Shown here: positions 1 to 9,029 of the stretch, piece by piece
Layout of the letters: every line of letters begins with the position of its first letter
Position numbering within the stretch: the first letter of the stretch is position 1
From: Rhodobiaceae bacterium
GTDB taxonomy: Bacteria; Pseudomonadota; Alphaproteobacteria; Rhizobiales; Tepidamorphaceae
Direction of reading: 5' to 3'
DNA length: 64,000 nucleotides
Assembly: GCA_020637855.1 (NCBI GenBank)
Contig: JACKJR010000005.1
Coordinates: 1-64,000, forward strand
Program-made: the position numbers and the translations under genes
The notes under the pieces: generated by a model
Told to the model about the DNA's origin: nothing
Databases searched by the model: none
The model's input: the letters and a program-made list of their open reading frames with translations, nothing else

Positions 1-142
1 ATGAGAACTTTGTATGCCATTGTACTTTTCCGTTTTCCCTCCCACAGGAACCATCGCGCGTTCATTGTCTGCAATTTTGCATATGCGATTTGCGCGATGG
101 CGAATCGATAACACCGGCTTGTTGTCGGGTCAGTAATTTTCG

Positions 143-196
143 TGTAAATGTGATGTGTGTGTAATTCACAAATTTCACATTTTGTAAAAATGTAAA
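143..196 (+). promoter_or_regulatory. Repeated TGTAA(A/T) motifs before the ScfR-like regulator gene
   Basis: Four copies of TGTAA(A/T) lie at 143-148, 160-165, 183-188 and 191-196, in the AT-rich 70 bases before the ATG at 214. Repeated short motifs just upstream of a regulator's own start suggest autoregulatory binding, but no known consensus was matched. Confidence 0.3.
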
Positions 197-213
197 TTTC
201 CGGAAATGCTGCA

Positions 214-1620
214 ATGCCGAAAACGCTGATAGGGCCGCAACTGCGGCAGTTGCGCCGTGAACGCAACCAGACACAGGCCGAAATGGCGCAGGTTCTGGGC
301 GTCAGTACCGCCTATGTGAACCTGCTCGAGAACAACCAGCGCAGCCTCTCGGTCAAGATGCTGATGAGCCTGTCTTCGGCCTATGGCGTCGACTGGCGCG
401 ACCTGATGAAGGACGATTCCTCAAACCGTCTCGCCAGTTTGAGAACGGTCACGCGCGACCCGGTCTTCGGCGGCAATTCGCCCGACATCCAGGAGCTCCG
501 CGCAGCCATCGATCATGCTCCCAAGCTCGTCGACCAGTTCATGAGCCTTTACCGCAGCCACCGCGCGGCGATCGAGAAGATGATGCAGGTGGGCAGCGAG
601 CGCATGCCCAACGATCTCCTGCGCTCCTCGCCGGAAGCCATCATCCACGACTTTTTCCGGGATCACTTCAACTACTTCCACGATCTCGAAAAAGCCGCCG
701 AAGGTTTGCGCGAAGCCGAGCCCTGCGATCCCGACGACGTCTACTACATGCTGAAAACACGGCTGATGAAGCGTCACGGGACGAAGGTCGAAATCCGGCC
801 GACATCGGAAATGCACGACACCCTGCGCTATCACGACGAAGCGGTGGGTACGGTATTTCTGTCGGAGGCCCTCGACCATCAGAACCGGGCGTTTCAGCTT
901 GCGCACGTCCTGTGCCTGGTCGAATTCAACGATATCCTGGTCCGGCTGACCGATAACTCCGATATCGAGTCCGAGCGCGGCAAGACCCGTTGTCAGGTCG
1001 AACTGGCGAACTATTTCGCCGCTGCCTACCTGATGCCCTACAAGGCGTTTTACAGGGCGGCGGAGGAAACAAGCTATGACGTCGACATGATCGCATCCAT
1101 GTTCGGCGTGTCCTTCGAACAGGCCTGCCACCGCCTGACGACGCTGCAGCGGCGCGGTTGTCAGGGCGTGCCTTTCTTTTTCCTCAGGGTCGACAAGGCC
1201 GGCAACGTCACCAAGCGCTTCAACTCGACATCGTTTACACTGGCCGACCATGGCGGCGCCTGTCCGGTCTGGAACATCCATACCTCGTTCCGTACGCCAG
1301 GCATCATCATCCCGCAGTTCATCGAGCTGCCCGACGGCGATCGCTACTTCACCCTCAGCCGCACCACCGAGCGCCCGGCCTTCAGCAGCACCACGCAGGA
1401 TCGCCGGCTGGCCTTGGCACTGGGTTGCGAGCTCAAGCATGCGCACAAGATCGGTTACGCCCAGTCGTTCAACTTGCAGAACGAGCAGTTGTTCAGCCCG
1501 ATCGGAATCAACTGCCACCTGTGTCCGCGCCAGGCGTGTTCGCAGCGCGCTCACCAGCCGATGCTGATCGACTTGCCGATCGACACTAGGCGCCGCGGCA
1601 ACACGCGTTACGAAAGCTGA
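214..1620 (+). CDS. XRE-family regulator of the short-chain fatty acyl (ScfR/RamB) type
   Basis: Cytoplasmic DNA-binding regulator of 468 residues. Residues about 8-65 are a classic XRE helix-turn-helix (LRRERNQTQAEMAQVLGVS, then a recognition helix). The middle resembles the IrrE/ImmA fold, but the HExxH zinc motif is absent; the matching stretch near residue 230 reads AHVLCLVEF, so it should not be a peptidase. The C-terminal part carries cysteines near 434, 437 and 442 (CHLCPRQAC), as in the DUF2083/ScfR group, which is known to sense acyl-CoA or fatty-acid status and control glyoxylate or propionate genes. No such target gene is adjacent, so the regulon is unknown. The 3' end overlaps the convergent mscS gene by 13 bases. 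Family assignment is firm; ligand is inference. Confidence 0.85.
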   Translation: MPKTLIGPQLRQLRRERNQTQAEMAQVLGVSTAYVNLLENNQRSLSVKMLMSLSSAYGVDWRDLMKDDSSNRLASLRTVTRDPVFGGNSPDIQELRAAIDHAPKLVDQFMSLYRSHRAAIEKMMQVGSERMPNDLLRSSPEAIIHDFFRDHFNYFHDLEKAAEGLREAEPCDPDDVYYMLKTRLMKRHGTKVEIRPTSEMHDTLRYHDEAVGTVFLSEALDHQNRAFQLAHVLCLVEFNDILVRLTDNSDIESERGKTRCQVELANYFAAAYLMPYKAFYRAAEETSYDVDMIASMFGVSFEQACHRLTTLQRRGCQGVPFFFLRVDKAGNVTKRFNSTSFTLADHGGACPVWNIHTSFRTPGIIIPQFIELPDGDRYFTLSRTTERPAFSSTTQDRRLALALGCELKHAHKIGYAQSFNLQNEQLFSPIGINCHLCPRQACSQRAHQPMLIDLPIDTRRRGNTRYES

Positions 1621-2921
1621 GCCGGATCGCCGCCGTTCTTGAGAATCCGGACATCACGGCGCGGATAGGGGATCTCGATCCCGTGTTCCTTGAAGGCATC
1701 CCAAAGCGCCAGATAGATATTGCCGCGTACATTCGTGATGCCGTTGCTCGGATCGGAAATCCAGAACCTCAGCAGCAGATCGATGGATGAGTCCCCGAAG
1801 CCAACGATATGGCAGACGGGCGCGGGATTCTCGGACACGCGCTCGACCGCGGCGGCGGCCTCGCGCGCGACACGGCGCACCTCATGCGGATCGCTGTCGT
1901 AGCTGACGCCGAACGGGATATCGAGGCGCACAAGGTCATTGGTGTGCGACCAGTTGACCACCTGGCCCGTGATCAGATCCTCGTTGGGGATCAGATATTC
2001 CTTGCCGTCGCGCGTGACCACCGAGACATAGCGTGCGCCCAGCGACGCGATCCATCCGAAAGTGTCCCCCAGCGAGATCACATCGCCCGGCTTGATTGAT
2101 TTGTCGACGAGCAGGATGACGCCTGACACGAGGTTGGAAACGACCTTCTGCAATCCGAACCCGAGCCCCAGCCCGATTGCACCGGAGAGCACGGTGATGC
2201 TCGTCAGGTCGAAGCCGATCGACTGCAGGGAAAATATGATTGCCGCGCCATACAGCACGACCCGCATCATCTTGTCTGTGAGGACGCGCATCGACGGTGA
2301 GATGTCGTCGACGCCACTGAGCCTTCGCGAGAGCGCTTTCGATATCCAGCTCGCCAGCGTCAGCAGCACGGCAAGCATGAAAGCGGCCTTGACGATCAGC
2401 AACAGGGAGAGGTGTACACCTCCGAGGTCGATCGCAAGCCCGTCGAGAACCTGCACGACTCTTTCTGTCAAGCCGAGAACGGCGACGGCTGCGAATATCC
2501 AGGCCGACCATGTCACGATCAGCCGCAACACGCGGTTGTGGATCAGGCGCGAGGCAATCGAAACGAAGACCCACGCTGCCGCCAGGCTGGCGGCGATACC
2601 CAGGTAATAGCTCCGGCTCGGCCAGGTCAGCGTGCGCATGACCAGAACGGTCAGGCCGGCAAGTAATACGAACAGGATTGGCCGTAGCCTGCGCGCAAAA
2701 GCCAACAACAGGCGCATGCGTGACAGGCGTTTGTCGTCAAGGCCGCGCAGCCAGATGTCGATGCGCGGCTCAAGCCGTGCGGCCGCCAGATGAGCGATGC
2801 CGAAGCAGACGGTGATAATGACGGCTTGCGCCAGCACCCAGGGCTGAAGCATTTCGTCCGCGCGCAGCACCAGCGTGCGGGTTAATTGCCGAAGCCATTC
2901 GATGTTGGGCAACCAGTCCAT
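1608..2921 (-). CDS. MscS-family mechanosensitive ion channel
   Basis: Inner-membrane channel of about 437 residues that releases solutes on hypo-osmotic shock. The N-terminal half has several hydrophobic helices; the pore-lining helix is a Gly/Ala-rich stretch (GAIGLGLGFGLQKVVSNLVSG, near residues 245-265) followed by the MscS beta domain (VDKSIKPGDVI, then YLIPNEDLI). At 437 residues it is longer than E. coli MscS (286), with extra N-terminal helices. The ATG at 2921 is preferred over an in-frame TTG at 2960, which has no Shine-Dalgarno. It is divergent from the NAGGN osmolyte operon, which fits a shared role in osmotic balance, and its end overlaps the end of the upstream regulator gene. 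Confidence 0.9.
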   Translation of the reverse strand: MDWLPNIEWLRQLTRTLVLRADEMLQPWVLAQAVIITVCFGIAHLAAARLEPRIDIWLRGLDDKRLSRMRLLLAFARRLRPILFVLLAGLTVLVMRTLTWPSRSYYLGIAASLAAAWVFVSIASRLIHNRVLRLIVTWSAWIFAAVAVLGLTERVVQVLDGLAIDLGGVHLSLLLIVKAAFMLAVLLTLASWISKALSRRLSGVDDISPSMRVLTDKMMRVVLYGAAIIFSLQSIGFDLTSITVLSGAIGLGLGFGLQKVVSNLVSGVILLVDKSIKPGDVISLGDTFGWIASLGARYVSVVTRDGKEYLIPNEDLITGQVVNWSHTNDLVRLDIPFGVSYDSDPHEVRRVAREAAAAVERVSENPAPVCHIVGFGDSSIDLLLRFWISDPSNGITNVRGNIYLALWDAFKEHGIEIPYPRRDVRILKNGGDPAQLS

Positions 2922-3150
2922 GGTCCGTTCAAGATTGGCGGAATCAACGGACACTTGCAACGCGCATGGAATTTCACAGCGCGGGGGCGATGCGGCATGT
3001 ATTCGCGTGTTCTAGTCTTGCAGAACGCAATGATCAGAGTCGGAAATATTCGCAAGCAACAGCGTATCAACCCCATGAATCGCATTTGAGTTTCAATATT
3101 CAGCGACCCGAACGGTGTGTGCTCGATAATATTGCGGTTTTTCATGAGAT

Positions 3151-3179
3151 TTGAATTGCTTGAAAAAATCCTTTTATAT
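3151..3179 (+). promoter_or_regulatory. Candidate sigma70 promoter of the NAGGN operon
   Basis: TTGAAT at 3151-3156 and TTATAT at 3174-3179 are separated by 17 bases, giving a short leader to the GTG at 3219. The rest of the 297-base divergent spacer (2922-3218) shows nothing else recognisable. Confidence 0.45.
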
Positions 3180-3218
3180 GCACTGCAACATCATTTGAAA
3201 TCCCGGAGAATCGAACCA

Positions 3219-4994
3219 GTGTGTGGCATTTGCGGCGAAGTTACGTTCGACGGTGCGGCCGTCGATGTGACAGCGCTATCCCGTATGACCGAAGCGATGG
3301 CACCGCGCGGTCCAGACGGCATGGGCGTCAGCGCCGAAGGGCGTATGGGTTTTGGTCACCGCCGTCTCAAGATCATCGATCTGAGCGAGAAGGCGGCGCA
3401 GCCGATGCGCGACCCCGAACTCGGTCTGACGATCGCCTTCAACGGCTGCATCTACAATTACCCTGAGCTGCGCACAGAGCTTGAAGGCAAGGGCTACCGC
3501 TTCTTTTCCACCGGCGACACGGAAGTCATCCTCAAGGCATGGCATGCCTGGGGCCGGGACTGCGTGACGCGTTTCCATGGCATGTTCGCCTTCGCAATCC
3601 ACGAACGTGACAGTGGCCGCATCGTGCTGGCGCGCGACCGCTTCGGCATCAAGCCGCTCTACTACAGCGAAAAGGGCGGGCGGCTGCGGTTTGCGTCCTC
3701 GCTTCCAGCGTTGCTGGCTGCAGGCGACATCGATACTTCCATCGACCGTGTCGCGCTTGCCCACTACATGAGTTTTCATGCCGTCGTGCCGCCGCCGCGC
3801 ACCATTCTTGCTGGCGTGCGCAAGCTGCCGCCGGCAACGCTGCGTGTCATCGAGGCTGACGGCGCAATCGAGGATCACCGCTACTGGGAGCCGTTGTTCG
3901 GACGCAGTGCCGAAGACCTTGCGGCATCGGCGGATGAGTGGCGCGACCGCGTGCTCGATTCATTGCGTACCGCCGTGCGCCGCCGCATGGTCGCCGACGT
4001 GCCTGTCGGCGTGCTGCTGTCCGGCGGTGTCGATTCAAGCGTCATCGTCGGTCTGCTCGCCGAGGAAGGCCAGCACGGCCTGAAGACCTTCTCGATCGGG
4101 TTCGAGGAAGCCAATGGCGAGCAGGGCGACGAGTTCGTCTATTCCGATCTGATCGCCAATCATTTCGGGACGGATCACACCAAGATCTTCGTGCCCTCGC
4201 AGAACCTCATGGAAGCCCTGCCGGGAACTTTCGCGGCGATGTCGGAGCCGATGGTGTCCTATGACAATGTCGGCTTCTACCTGCTGTCGAAGGAGGTTTC
4301 GCGCCACATCACCGTTGTCCAATCGGGGCAGGGCGCCGACGAGGTCTTCGCCGGCTATCACTGGTATCCGCCGCTGCAATCCTCAAACGATGTGGTCGCC
4401 GACTATGCGAAAGTGTTCTTCGACCGCGACCGCGAGCGCCTTGCCGCCCATCTTGGCGCGGACTGGCTGACCGATCGAGACGAAGCGCTCGGCTTCGTGG
4501 CCGAACATATGGGCCAGCCGGGCGCCGAGGCGCCGGTGGACAAGGCGCTGAGGCTGGATACCAACATCATGCTGGTCGATGATCCGGTGAAGCGGGTCGA
4601 TAACATGACCATGGCCTGGGGGCTGGAGGCGCGTGTGCCCTTCCTCGACCATGAGCTCGTCGAACTGGCCGCCCGCATCCCGGCAGAGCACAAGCTGGCG
4701 CAGGGCGGCAAGGGCGTTCTCAAGGAAGCCGCGCGCAAGGTCATTCCAAGCGAGGTTATCGATCGCAAGAAGGGCTATTTCCCGGTTCCGGCCCTCAAGT
4801 ACATCGAGGGCCCGTATCTCGACATGGTACGCGACACGCTGACATCGCAGGCAGCGCGCGAACGCGGATTGTTCCGCGACGACTATCTGAACACGCTGTT
4901 CGATGCGCCTAAGGATCACATCACACCTCTGCGTGGTTCCGAGCTGTGGCAGGTCAGCGTGCTGGAGACATGGCTTCAGACACACGGTATCTGA
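3219..4994 (+). CDS. asnO: N-acetylglutaminylglutamine amidotransferase (asparagine synthase-like)
   Basis: Converts the dipeptide N-acetylglutaminylglutamine to its amide (NAGGN), a compatible solute, using glutamine as nitrogen donor. The GTG at 3219 is chosen because it places the catalytic cysteine at position 2 (MCGICGEV), as class II glutamine amidotransferases require, and has GGAGAA eight bases upstream; longer in-frame starts would bury the nucleophile. 591 residues. Residues 1-200 form the glutaminase domain (RGPDG, NGCIYNY); the synthetase domain has the pyrophosphate loop SGGVDSS at 268-274. It sits ten bases before ngg and a family-specific M42 peptidase gene, an arrangement known as the conserved NAGGN trio (studied in Sinorhizobium meliloti). 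General asparagine synthase is the alternative, made unlikely by context. Confidence 0.93.
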   Translation: MCGICGEVTFDGAAVDVTALSRMTEAMAPRGPDGMGVSAEGRMGFGHRRLKIIDLSEKAAQPMRDPELGLTIAFNGCIYNYPELRTELEGKGYRFFSTGDTEVILKAWHAWGRDCVTRFHGMFAFAIHERDSGRIVLARDRFGIKPLYYSEKGGRLRFASSLPALLAAGDIDTSIDRVALAHYMSFHAVVPPPRTILAGVRKLPPATLRVIEADGAIEDHRYWEPLFGRSAEDLAASADEWRDRVLDSLRTAVRRRMVADVPVGVLLSGGVDSSVIVGLLAEEGQHGLKTFSIGFEEANGEQGDEFVYSDLIANHFGTDHTKIFVPSQNLMEALPGTFAAMSEPMVSYDNVGFYLLSKEVSRHITVVQSGQGADEVFAGYHWYPPLQSSNDVVADYAKVFFDRDRERLAAHLGADWLTDRDEALGFVAEHMGQPGAEAPVDKALRLDTNIMLVDDPVKRVDNMTMAWGLEARVPFLDHELVELAARIPAEHKLAQGGKGVLKEAARKVIPSEVIDRKKGYFPVPALKYIEGPYLDMVRDTLTSQAARERGLFRDDYLNTLFDAPKDHITPLRGSELWQVSVLETWLQTHGI

Positions 4995-5004
4995 GGAGAC
5001 GGCG

Positions 5005-6783
5005 ATGAATGAACCACGCCGCGGACGCACATCCTACGACCACCGGCTGCGCAAACTGCGCACGCCGGAGCACTCGGACCAGCCGGACTATCCCGTGAAG
5101 AATGCGTCGATCAATTGCGGCTGGGGGCGATTGTTGTTTGCCAATACCTTCGAATCGCCGGAGACACTCGCAGCCGCCATGCGCGCCGAAGGGCCGGACC
5201 GCCGTGACATCGCTTTTTACGTCACCGATCCGCATATCGTCCTTGCGGCCGCTCCGCAGGAAATCTTTCTCGACCCTTCGCATACGTTCCGGCTCGATCT
5301 TGCGACCTACCGGCCAGGCAGAAGGCAGCCGAAGGGGTTCTTTGTCCGCCGGCTGACTTCCGAAACGGACGCCGAGGATGTCAACCGCATCTATGCCTCG
5401 CGCGGCATGGTCCAGGTGCAACCTTCCTTCTTCTGGTCGAAACGAGACAGCCGCGCGATCACGCTGTTCGTCGCAGAGGAAGAAGCAACCGGCAACATCA
5501 TCGGCACGGTAATGGGCGTCGATCATGCCCGCGCATTCGCGGATCCGGAGCTGGGCTCTTCGCTATGGTGCCTTGCCGTTGACCCGCAGGCCCGTCAGCC
5601 CGGCATCGGTGAGGCGCTGGCACGCCGGCTGGCCGAACACTTCCAGGCGCGCGGTTGCGCCTACATGGATTTGTCGGTCCTGCACGACAATGCCGATGCC
5701 ATACGTCTTTACGAGAAGCTCCATTTCGAACGTGTTCCCGTCTATGCGGTCAAACGCAAGAACACCATCAACGAAAGGCTGTTCACCGGTTCGGCCGATG
5801 CGTTTGCGGACCTCAATCCATACGCGCGTCTGATCGTTGATGAGGCCGTGCGGCGCGGCATCAATGTCGATGTCACGGATGCGGAGGGCGGGTTCTTCCG
5901 TCTGACATGGGGCGGCCGCTCCGTTCATTGCCGCGAAAGCCTGTCGGAGTTCACCAGCGGTGTCGCGGTTTCGATTTGCGATGACAAGGCGGTGACGCGC
6001 CGCGTCGTCGAGCGCGCCGGTCTCGTCGTGCCCGAACAGCTTGAAGCCGAGCGTGACAACAGGGCCGCGATTGCGGCATTCCTCGAAAAGCATGGCTCTG
6101 TCGTCGTCAAGCCGGCACGGGGCGAACAGGGCCGGGGCGTTGCGGTTGGCCTGACCACCGTCGATGAAGTACAGGCTGCGGTTGAATATGCGAAAACGCA
6201 GTCGGACAGGGTGCTGATCGAACAGAATGTCCAGGGCGAAGACCTGCGCCTGATTGTCATCGACTTCAGGCTTGTGGCGGCCGCGGTGCGCCGCCCTGCA
6301 CGCATTGTGGGTGACGGACAGCTTTCCATAAACGATTTGATCGAGCGTCAAAGTCGCCGCCGGGCCGCAGCCACCGGGGGTGAATCGAAGATACCGATCG
6401 ACGAGGAAACGCTACGTTGTTTGGCGGCTAACGGCTACACGCTTGATGATATCCTTCCGGAAGCTGTGGAGGTCCCTGTGCGCCGGACCGCCAATCTGCA
6501 CACCGGCGGCACCATCCATGACGTGACCGGCGAGGTTCACTCCCGTCTCGTCGATGCGGCGGTGACCGCGGCCAAGGCGATCAACATTCCGGTGGTCGGT
6601 ATCGATTTCATGGTGAAAAGTCCGCGCCAGCCGGATTATGCTTTCATCGAAGCCAACGAGCGACCCGGGCTTGCCAATCACGAACCGCAGCCGACAGCGG
6701 AACGGTTCGTTGATTTGCTGTTCCCGCGTTCAGCCAGGGTCGCCCAGGACGACAGAATGAAATACGCCGCCAACCAGGCGTAA
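5005..6783 (+). CDS. ngg: N-acetylglutaminylglutamine synthetase (GNAT plus ATP-grasp)
   Basis: Bifunctional enzyme of 592 residues that acetylates glutamine and ligates a second glutamine, the first steps of NAGGN osmolyte synthesis. The N-terminal half holds a GNAT acetyltransferase domain with the acetyl-CoA loop region near 188-208 (CLAVDPQARQPGIGEAL). From about 295 to 575 lies an ATP-grasp ligase domain, with VVKPARGEQGRG near 365-377 as the nucleotide-binding lysine/glycine segment and IEANERPG near the end as a metal-binding segment. ATG at 5005 follows a strong GAGGAGA site. The gene is ten bases after asnO and 15 before the M42 peptidase gene, so the three are surely one operon. Confidence 0.93.
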   Translation: MNEPRRGRTSYDHRLRKLRTPEHSDQPDYPVKNASINCGWGRLLFANTFESPETLAAAMRAEGPDRRDIAFYVTDPHIVLAAAPQEIFLDPSHTFRLDLATYRPGRRQPKGFFVRRLTSETDAEDVNRIYASRGMVQVQPSFFWSKRDSRAITLFVAEEEATGNIIGTVMGVDHARAFADPELGSSLWCLAVDPQARQPGIGEALARRLAEHFQARGCAYMDLSVLHDNADAIRLYEKLHFERVPVYAVKRKNTINERLFTGSADAFADLNPYARLIVDEAVRRGINVDVTDAEGGFFRLTWGGRSVHCRESLSEFTSGVAVSICDDKAVTRRVVERAGLVVPEQLEAERDNRAAIAAFLEKHGSVVVKPARGEQGRGVAVGLTTVDEVQAAVEYAKTQSDRVLIEQNVQGEDLRLIVIDFRLVAAAVRRPARIVGDGQLSINDLIERQSRRRAAATGGESKIPIDEETLRCLAANGYTLDDILPEAVEVPVRRTANLHTGGTIHDVTGEVHSRLVDAAVTAAKAINIPVVGIDFMVKSPRQPDYAFIEANERPGLANHEPQPTAERFVDLLFPRSARVAQDDRMKYAANQA

Positions 6784-6798
6784 AGAATACGAGGAAAC

Positions 6799-7986
6799 AT
6801 GACCCGCCTGCCCGTCGATACGGACTATCTTCTTGATCAGCTGCGCGCCATGTTGGCGATTCCCAGCCCCACCGGATACACCGACAGAATTGCGCGCCAT
6901 GTTGCTGCCGAGTTGCAAAAGCTCGGCCTTGAGATCGAACTGACCCGGCGTGGCGCAATCCGTGCCTTTCGCAAAGGCAGAAGCCGCCGGCCGGCACGCG
7001 CCATCGTTACGCATCTGGATACGCTGGGCGCACAGGTCAAATCCCTGAAGGACAATGGCCGCCTGGAACTGATACCGATCGGCACATGGTCAGCCCGCTT
7101 TGCCGAAGGCGCACGGGTCACGATCTTTTCCGGCAAGGGTGCCTATCGGGGTACGATCCTGCCGCTGAAGGCATCCGGCCATACGTTCAATCAGGAAGTG
7201 GACGAACTTCCGGTCGGTTGGCGATACATCGAGGTTCGTGTGGACGCGCGCGCGCGCTCCGGCGCGGATCTCGCGCAGCTCGGGATCGATGTCGGCGACA
7301 TCGTGGCCATCGATCCCCAGCCGGAGATGCTTGAAAACGGGTTCATCGTTTCACGGCATCTCGACAACAAGGCAGGCGTTGCCGTCGCCCTGACGGCCAT
7401 CAAGGCGCTGCAGCAGGAAAACGCCAAGACGCCCGTCGACATCTATTTCCTGTTCTCGATCGCAGAAGAGGTCGGCGTTGGCGCATCGGCGCTGCTGACA
7501 CCGGAGATCGCGGCCATGGTTGCCATCGACAATGGCACGACCGCACCGGGACAGAATTCCGATGAGTTCGGCGTAACGCTGGCCATGGCCGACGAAACGG
7601 GGCCATTCGATTTTCATCTGACCCGAAAGCTGGCGGAGCTTTGTCGTGAGAACGACATCCGGATGCAGAAGGATGTGTTCCGGTATTACCGTTCGGATTC
7701 GGCATCCGCGATCACGGCGGGCCATGACGTGCGCACCGCGCTGATCACCTTCGGCGTTGATGCTTCGCACGGTTATGAGCGCATCCATCTGCATGCCTTG
7801 CGCTCGCTTGCGGAACTGGTCACTGCCTATTTGACCAGTCCGGTCGCCATCAAGCGCGACAAGGATGAAACCTCCGGCCTCAAGGGCTTTACGCGCCAGC
7901 CGGAGGAAGAAGCGGAGGGCGCTGGCGTTCTTGAGGAGGATTCCACGCTGGCTGATGCTGAAATGGAGCCCGAGCAGTCCCGCTGA
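6799..7986 (+). CDS. NAGGN-system M42-family peptidase/hydrolase
   Basis: Third gene of the NAGGN trio, 395 residues. M42 aminopeptidases use two metal ions, and the ligands can be seen: H72 and D74 in THLDTLG, D189 in HLDNKAG, and the E223-E224 pair in SIAEEVG. The family is tied to NAGGN clusters by context; a role in breaking down or trimming the osmolyte after stress is plausible but not shown by sequence. The last 30 residues are a highly acidic tail (EEEAEGAGVLEED), unusual for M42 enzymes. ATG at 6799 has AGGA close upstream (ACGAGGAAAC). Confidence 0.88.
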   Translation: MTRLPVDTDYLLDQLRAMLAIPSPTGYTDRIARHVAAELQKLGLEIELTRRGAIRAFRKGRSRRPARAIVTHLDTLGAQVKSLKDNGRLELIPIGTWSARFAEGARVTIFSGKGAYRGTILPLKASGHTFNQEVDELPVGWRYIEVRVDARARSGADLAQLGIDVGDIVAIDPQPEMLENGFIVSRHLDNKAGVAVALTAIKALQQENAKTPVDIYFLFSIAEEVGVGASALLTPEIAAMVAIDNGTTAPGQNSDEFGVTLAMADETGPFDFHLTRKLAELCRENDIRMQKDVFRYYRSDSASAITAGHDVRTALITFGVDASHGYERIHLHALRSLAELVTAYLTSPVAIKRDKDETSGLKGFTRQPEEEAEGAGVLEEDSTLADAEMEPEQSR

Positions 7987-8031
7987 CAGGTGTGGCACAC
8001 TGGGCTTTCTGCAAGCCGTTTCCGATCATGT

Positions 8032-8045
8032 TTGTTTTAAAACAA
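8032..8045. promoter_or_regulatory. Perfect 14-base palindrome TTGTTTTAAAACAA before the HTH regulator gene
   Basis: The palindrome lies 70 bases before the ATG of the HTH/substrate-binding regulator at 8116, in the 129-base gap after the NAGGN operon. Position and symmetry fit an operator for a dimeric regulator, possibly the adjacent gene product itself. Confidence 0.4.
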
Positions 8046-8115
8046 CCCGGCATTGTAGATATTTTGCCATGTTAATGTTGGCCGTCGAATTTCCAGGGAT
8101 GTTGAAAGTGCCGGT

Positions 8116-9003
8116 ATGGCCGATGCTCCACCCATCTATCTGACGACGAAGGAACTCGCCGAGCTTCTGAGGATCGGCGAACGCAAGGTCTATGATCTTG
8201 CCAATAACGGGCAGGTGCCGTGTGTACGTGTCATCGGCAAACTGTTGTTTCCGCGTTCCGATGTCGAAGCCTGGATCGAAAGTAGCCGGTCAGGCCCGCT
8301 CCCGCCCACACCGCTTCCCGCGATCATGGCCGGCAGCCACGATCCGTTGCTGGAATGGGCCTTGCGGGAATCCGGTTCAGGCCTTGCCGCCTTCATGGAT
8401 GGCAGTCTCGATGGGCTGGAACGGCTCGGCAGGCGGGATTGTATTGGCTGCGGCGCACATATCCACGAACCCGGCGAGCAGTGGAACACCGGGACCGTGG
8501 GCCGCACGCTCGCGGGCAAGCCCATCGTGGTGGTCGAGTTCGCCCGCCGCAGCCGCGGATTGATCGTCGCGACGGGAAATCCGTCGGGAATCGTCGATAT
8601 TGCCAGCACCAAGGGCCGCCGCTTCGCCAGACGTCAGCAATCGGCGGCCAGCCAGCAATGGTTCGAGGAACTGGCCGGGGGCGCTGGTTTGGACATGTCC
8701 ATGATGAGCGGTCCTGAAGCACCTCTGCGTACGGAAGCCGATGTTGCGCTCGCCGTGCTCGATGGCAAGGCAGACGCGGCTTTCGGCCTTGAGGCCATGG
8801 CGCGTCAGTTCCGTCTGGGCTTCGTGCCCGTCGCCCAGGAGCGCTACGATCTTGTAGTATGGCGGCAGGGCTATTTCACCCGGGCGTTCCAGAAGCTCTT
8901 GCGTTTTCTTGCGTCACCGGCCTTCGCGGCACATGCCAACGAAATGGGCGGGTATGACCTCACCCATGCGGGAACAGTGCACTATAATCCCGACGGGTTC
9001 TGA
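8116..9003 (+). CDS. HTH regulator fused to a periplasmic-binding-protein-like domain
   Basis: 295 residues. Residues about 8-60 form a MerR/excisionase-type helix-turn-helix (LTTKELAELLRIGERKVYDL, RSDVEAWIES). Residues about 75-290 are a PBP-like ligand domain of the kind found in one-component molybdate/tungstate-type regulators, ending in the family-typical DLTHAGTVHYNPDGF. Such proteins bind an oxyanion or related ligand in the cytoplasm and control transport genes. It is followed 26 bases later by a molbindin gene, and tupABC lies 3 kb away on the other strand. Ligand and targets are inference from neighbours; no ModE-like TOBE domain is fused to it, and the neighbouring molbindin may supply that function. 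Confidence 0.82.
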   Translation: MADAPPIYLTTKELAELLRIGERKVYDLANNGQVPCVRVIGKLLFPRSDVEAWIESSRSGPLPPTPLPAIMAGSHDPLLEWALRESGSGLAAFMDGSLDGLERLGRRDCIGCGAHIHEPGEQWNTGTVGRTLAGKPIVVVEFARRSRGLIVATGNPSGIVDIASTKGRRFARRQQSAASQQWFEELAGGAGLDMSMMSGPEAPLRTEADVALAVLDGKADAAFGLEAMARQFRLGFVPVAQERYDLVVWRQGYFTRAFQKLLRFLASPAFAAHANEMGGYDLTHAGTVHYNPDGF

Positions 9004-9029
9004 CTTTATTCAATACGGGGTAGCCGAAG

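Noticed and set aside
421..1554. Long antisense frame (377 codons) opposite the ScfR-like gene
   Set aside because: Composition is that of a shadow frame in GC-rich DNA; no domain, no ribosome site, and the plus-strand gene has clear family motifs.
3117..3218. Longer N-terminus for the NAGGN amidotransferase
   Set aside because: It would place the catalytic cysteine internally; GTG at 3219 puts it at position 2 as required.
4903..5004. Longer N-terminus for the NAGGN synthetase starting inside asnO
   Set aside because: The ATG at 5005 has a strong ribosome site and gives the family length; the extension has no similarity to the family.
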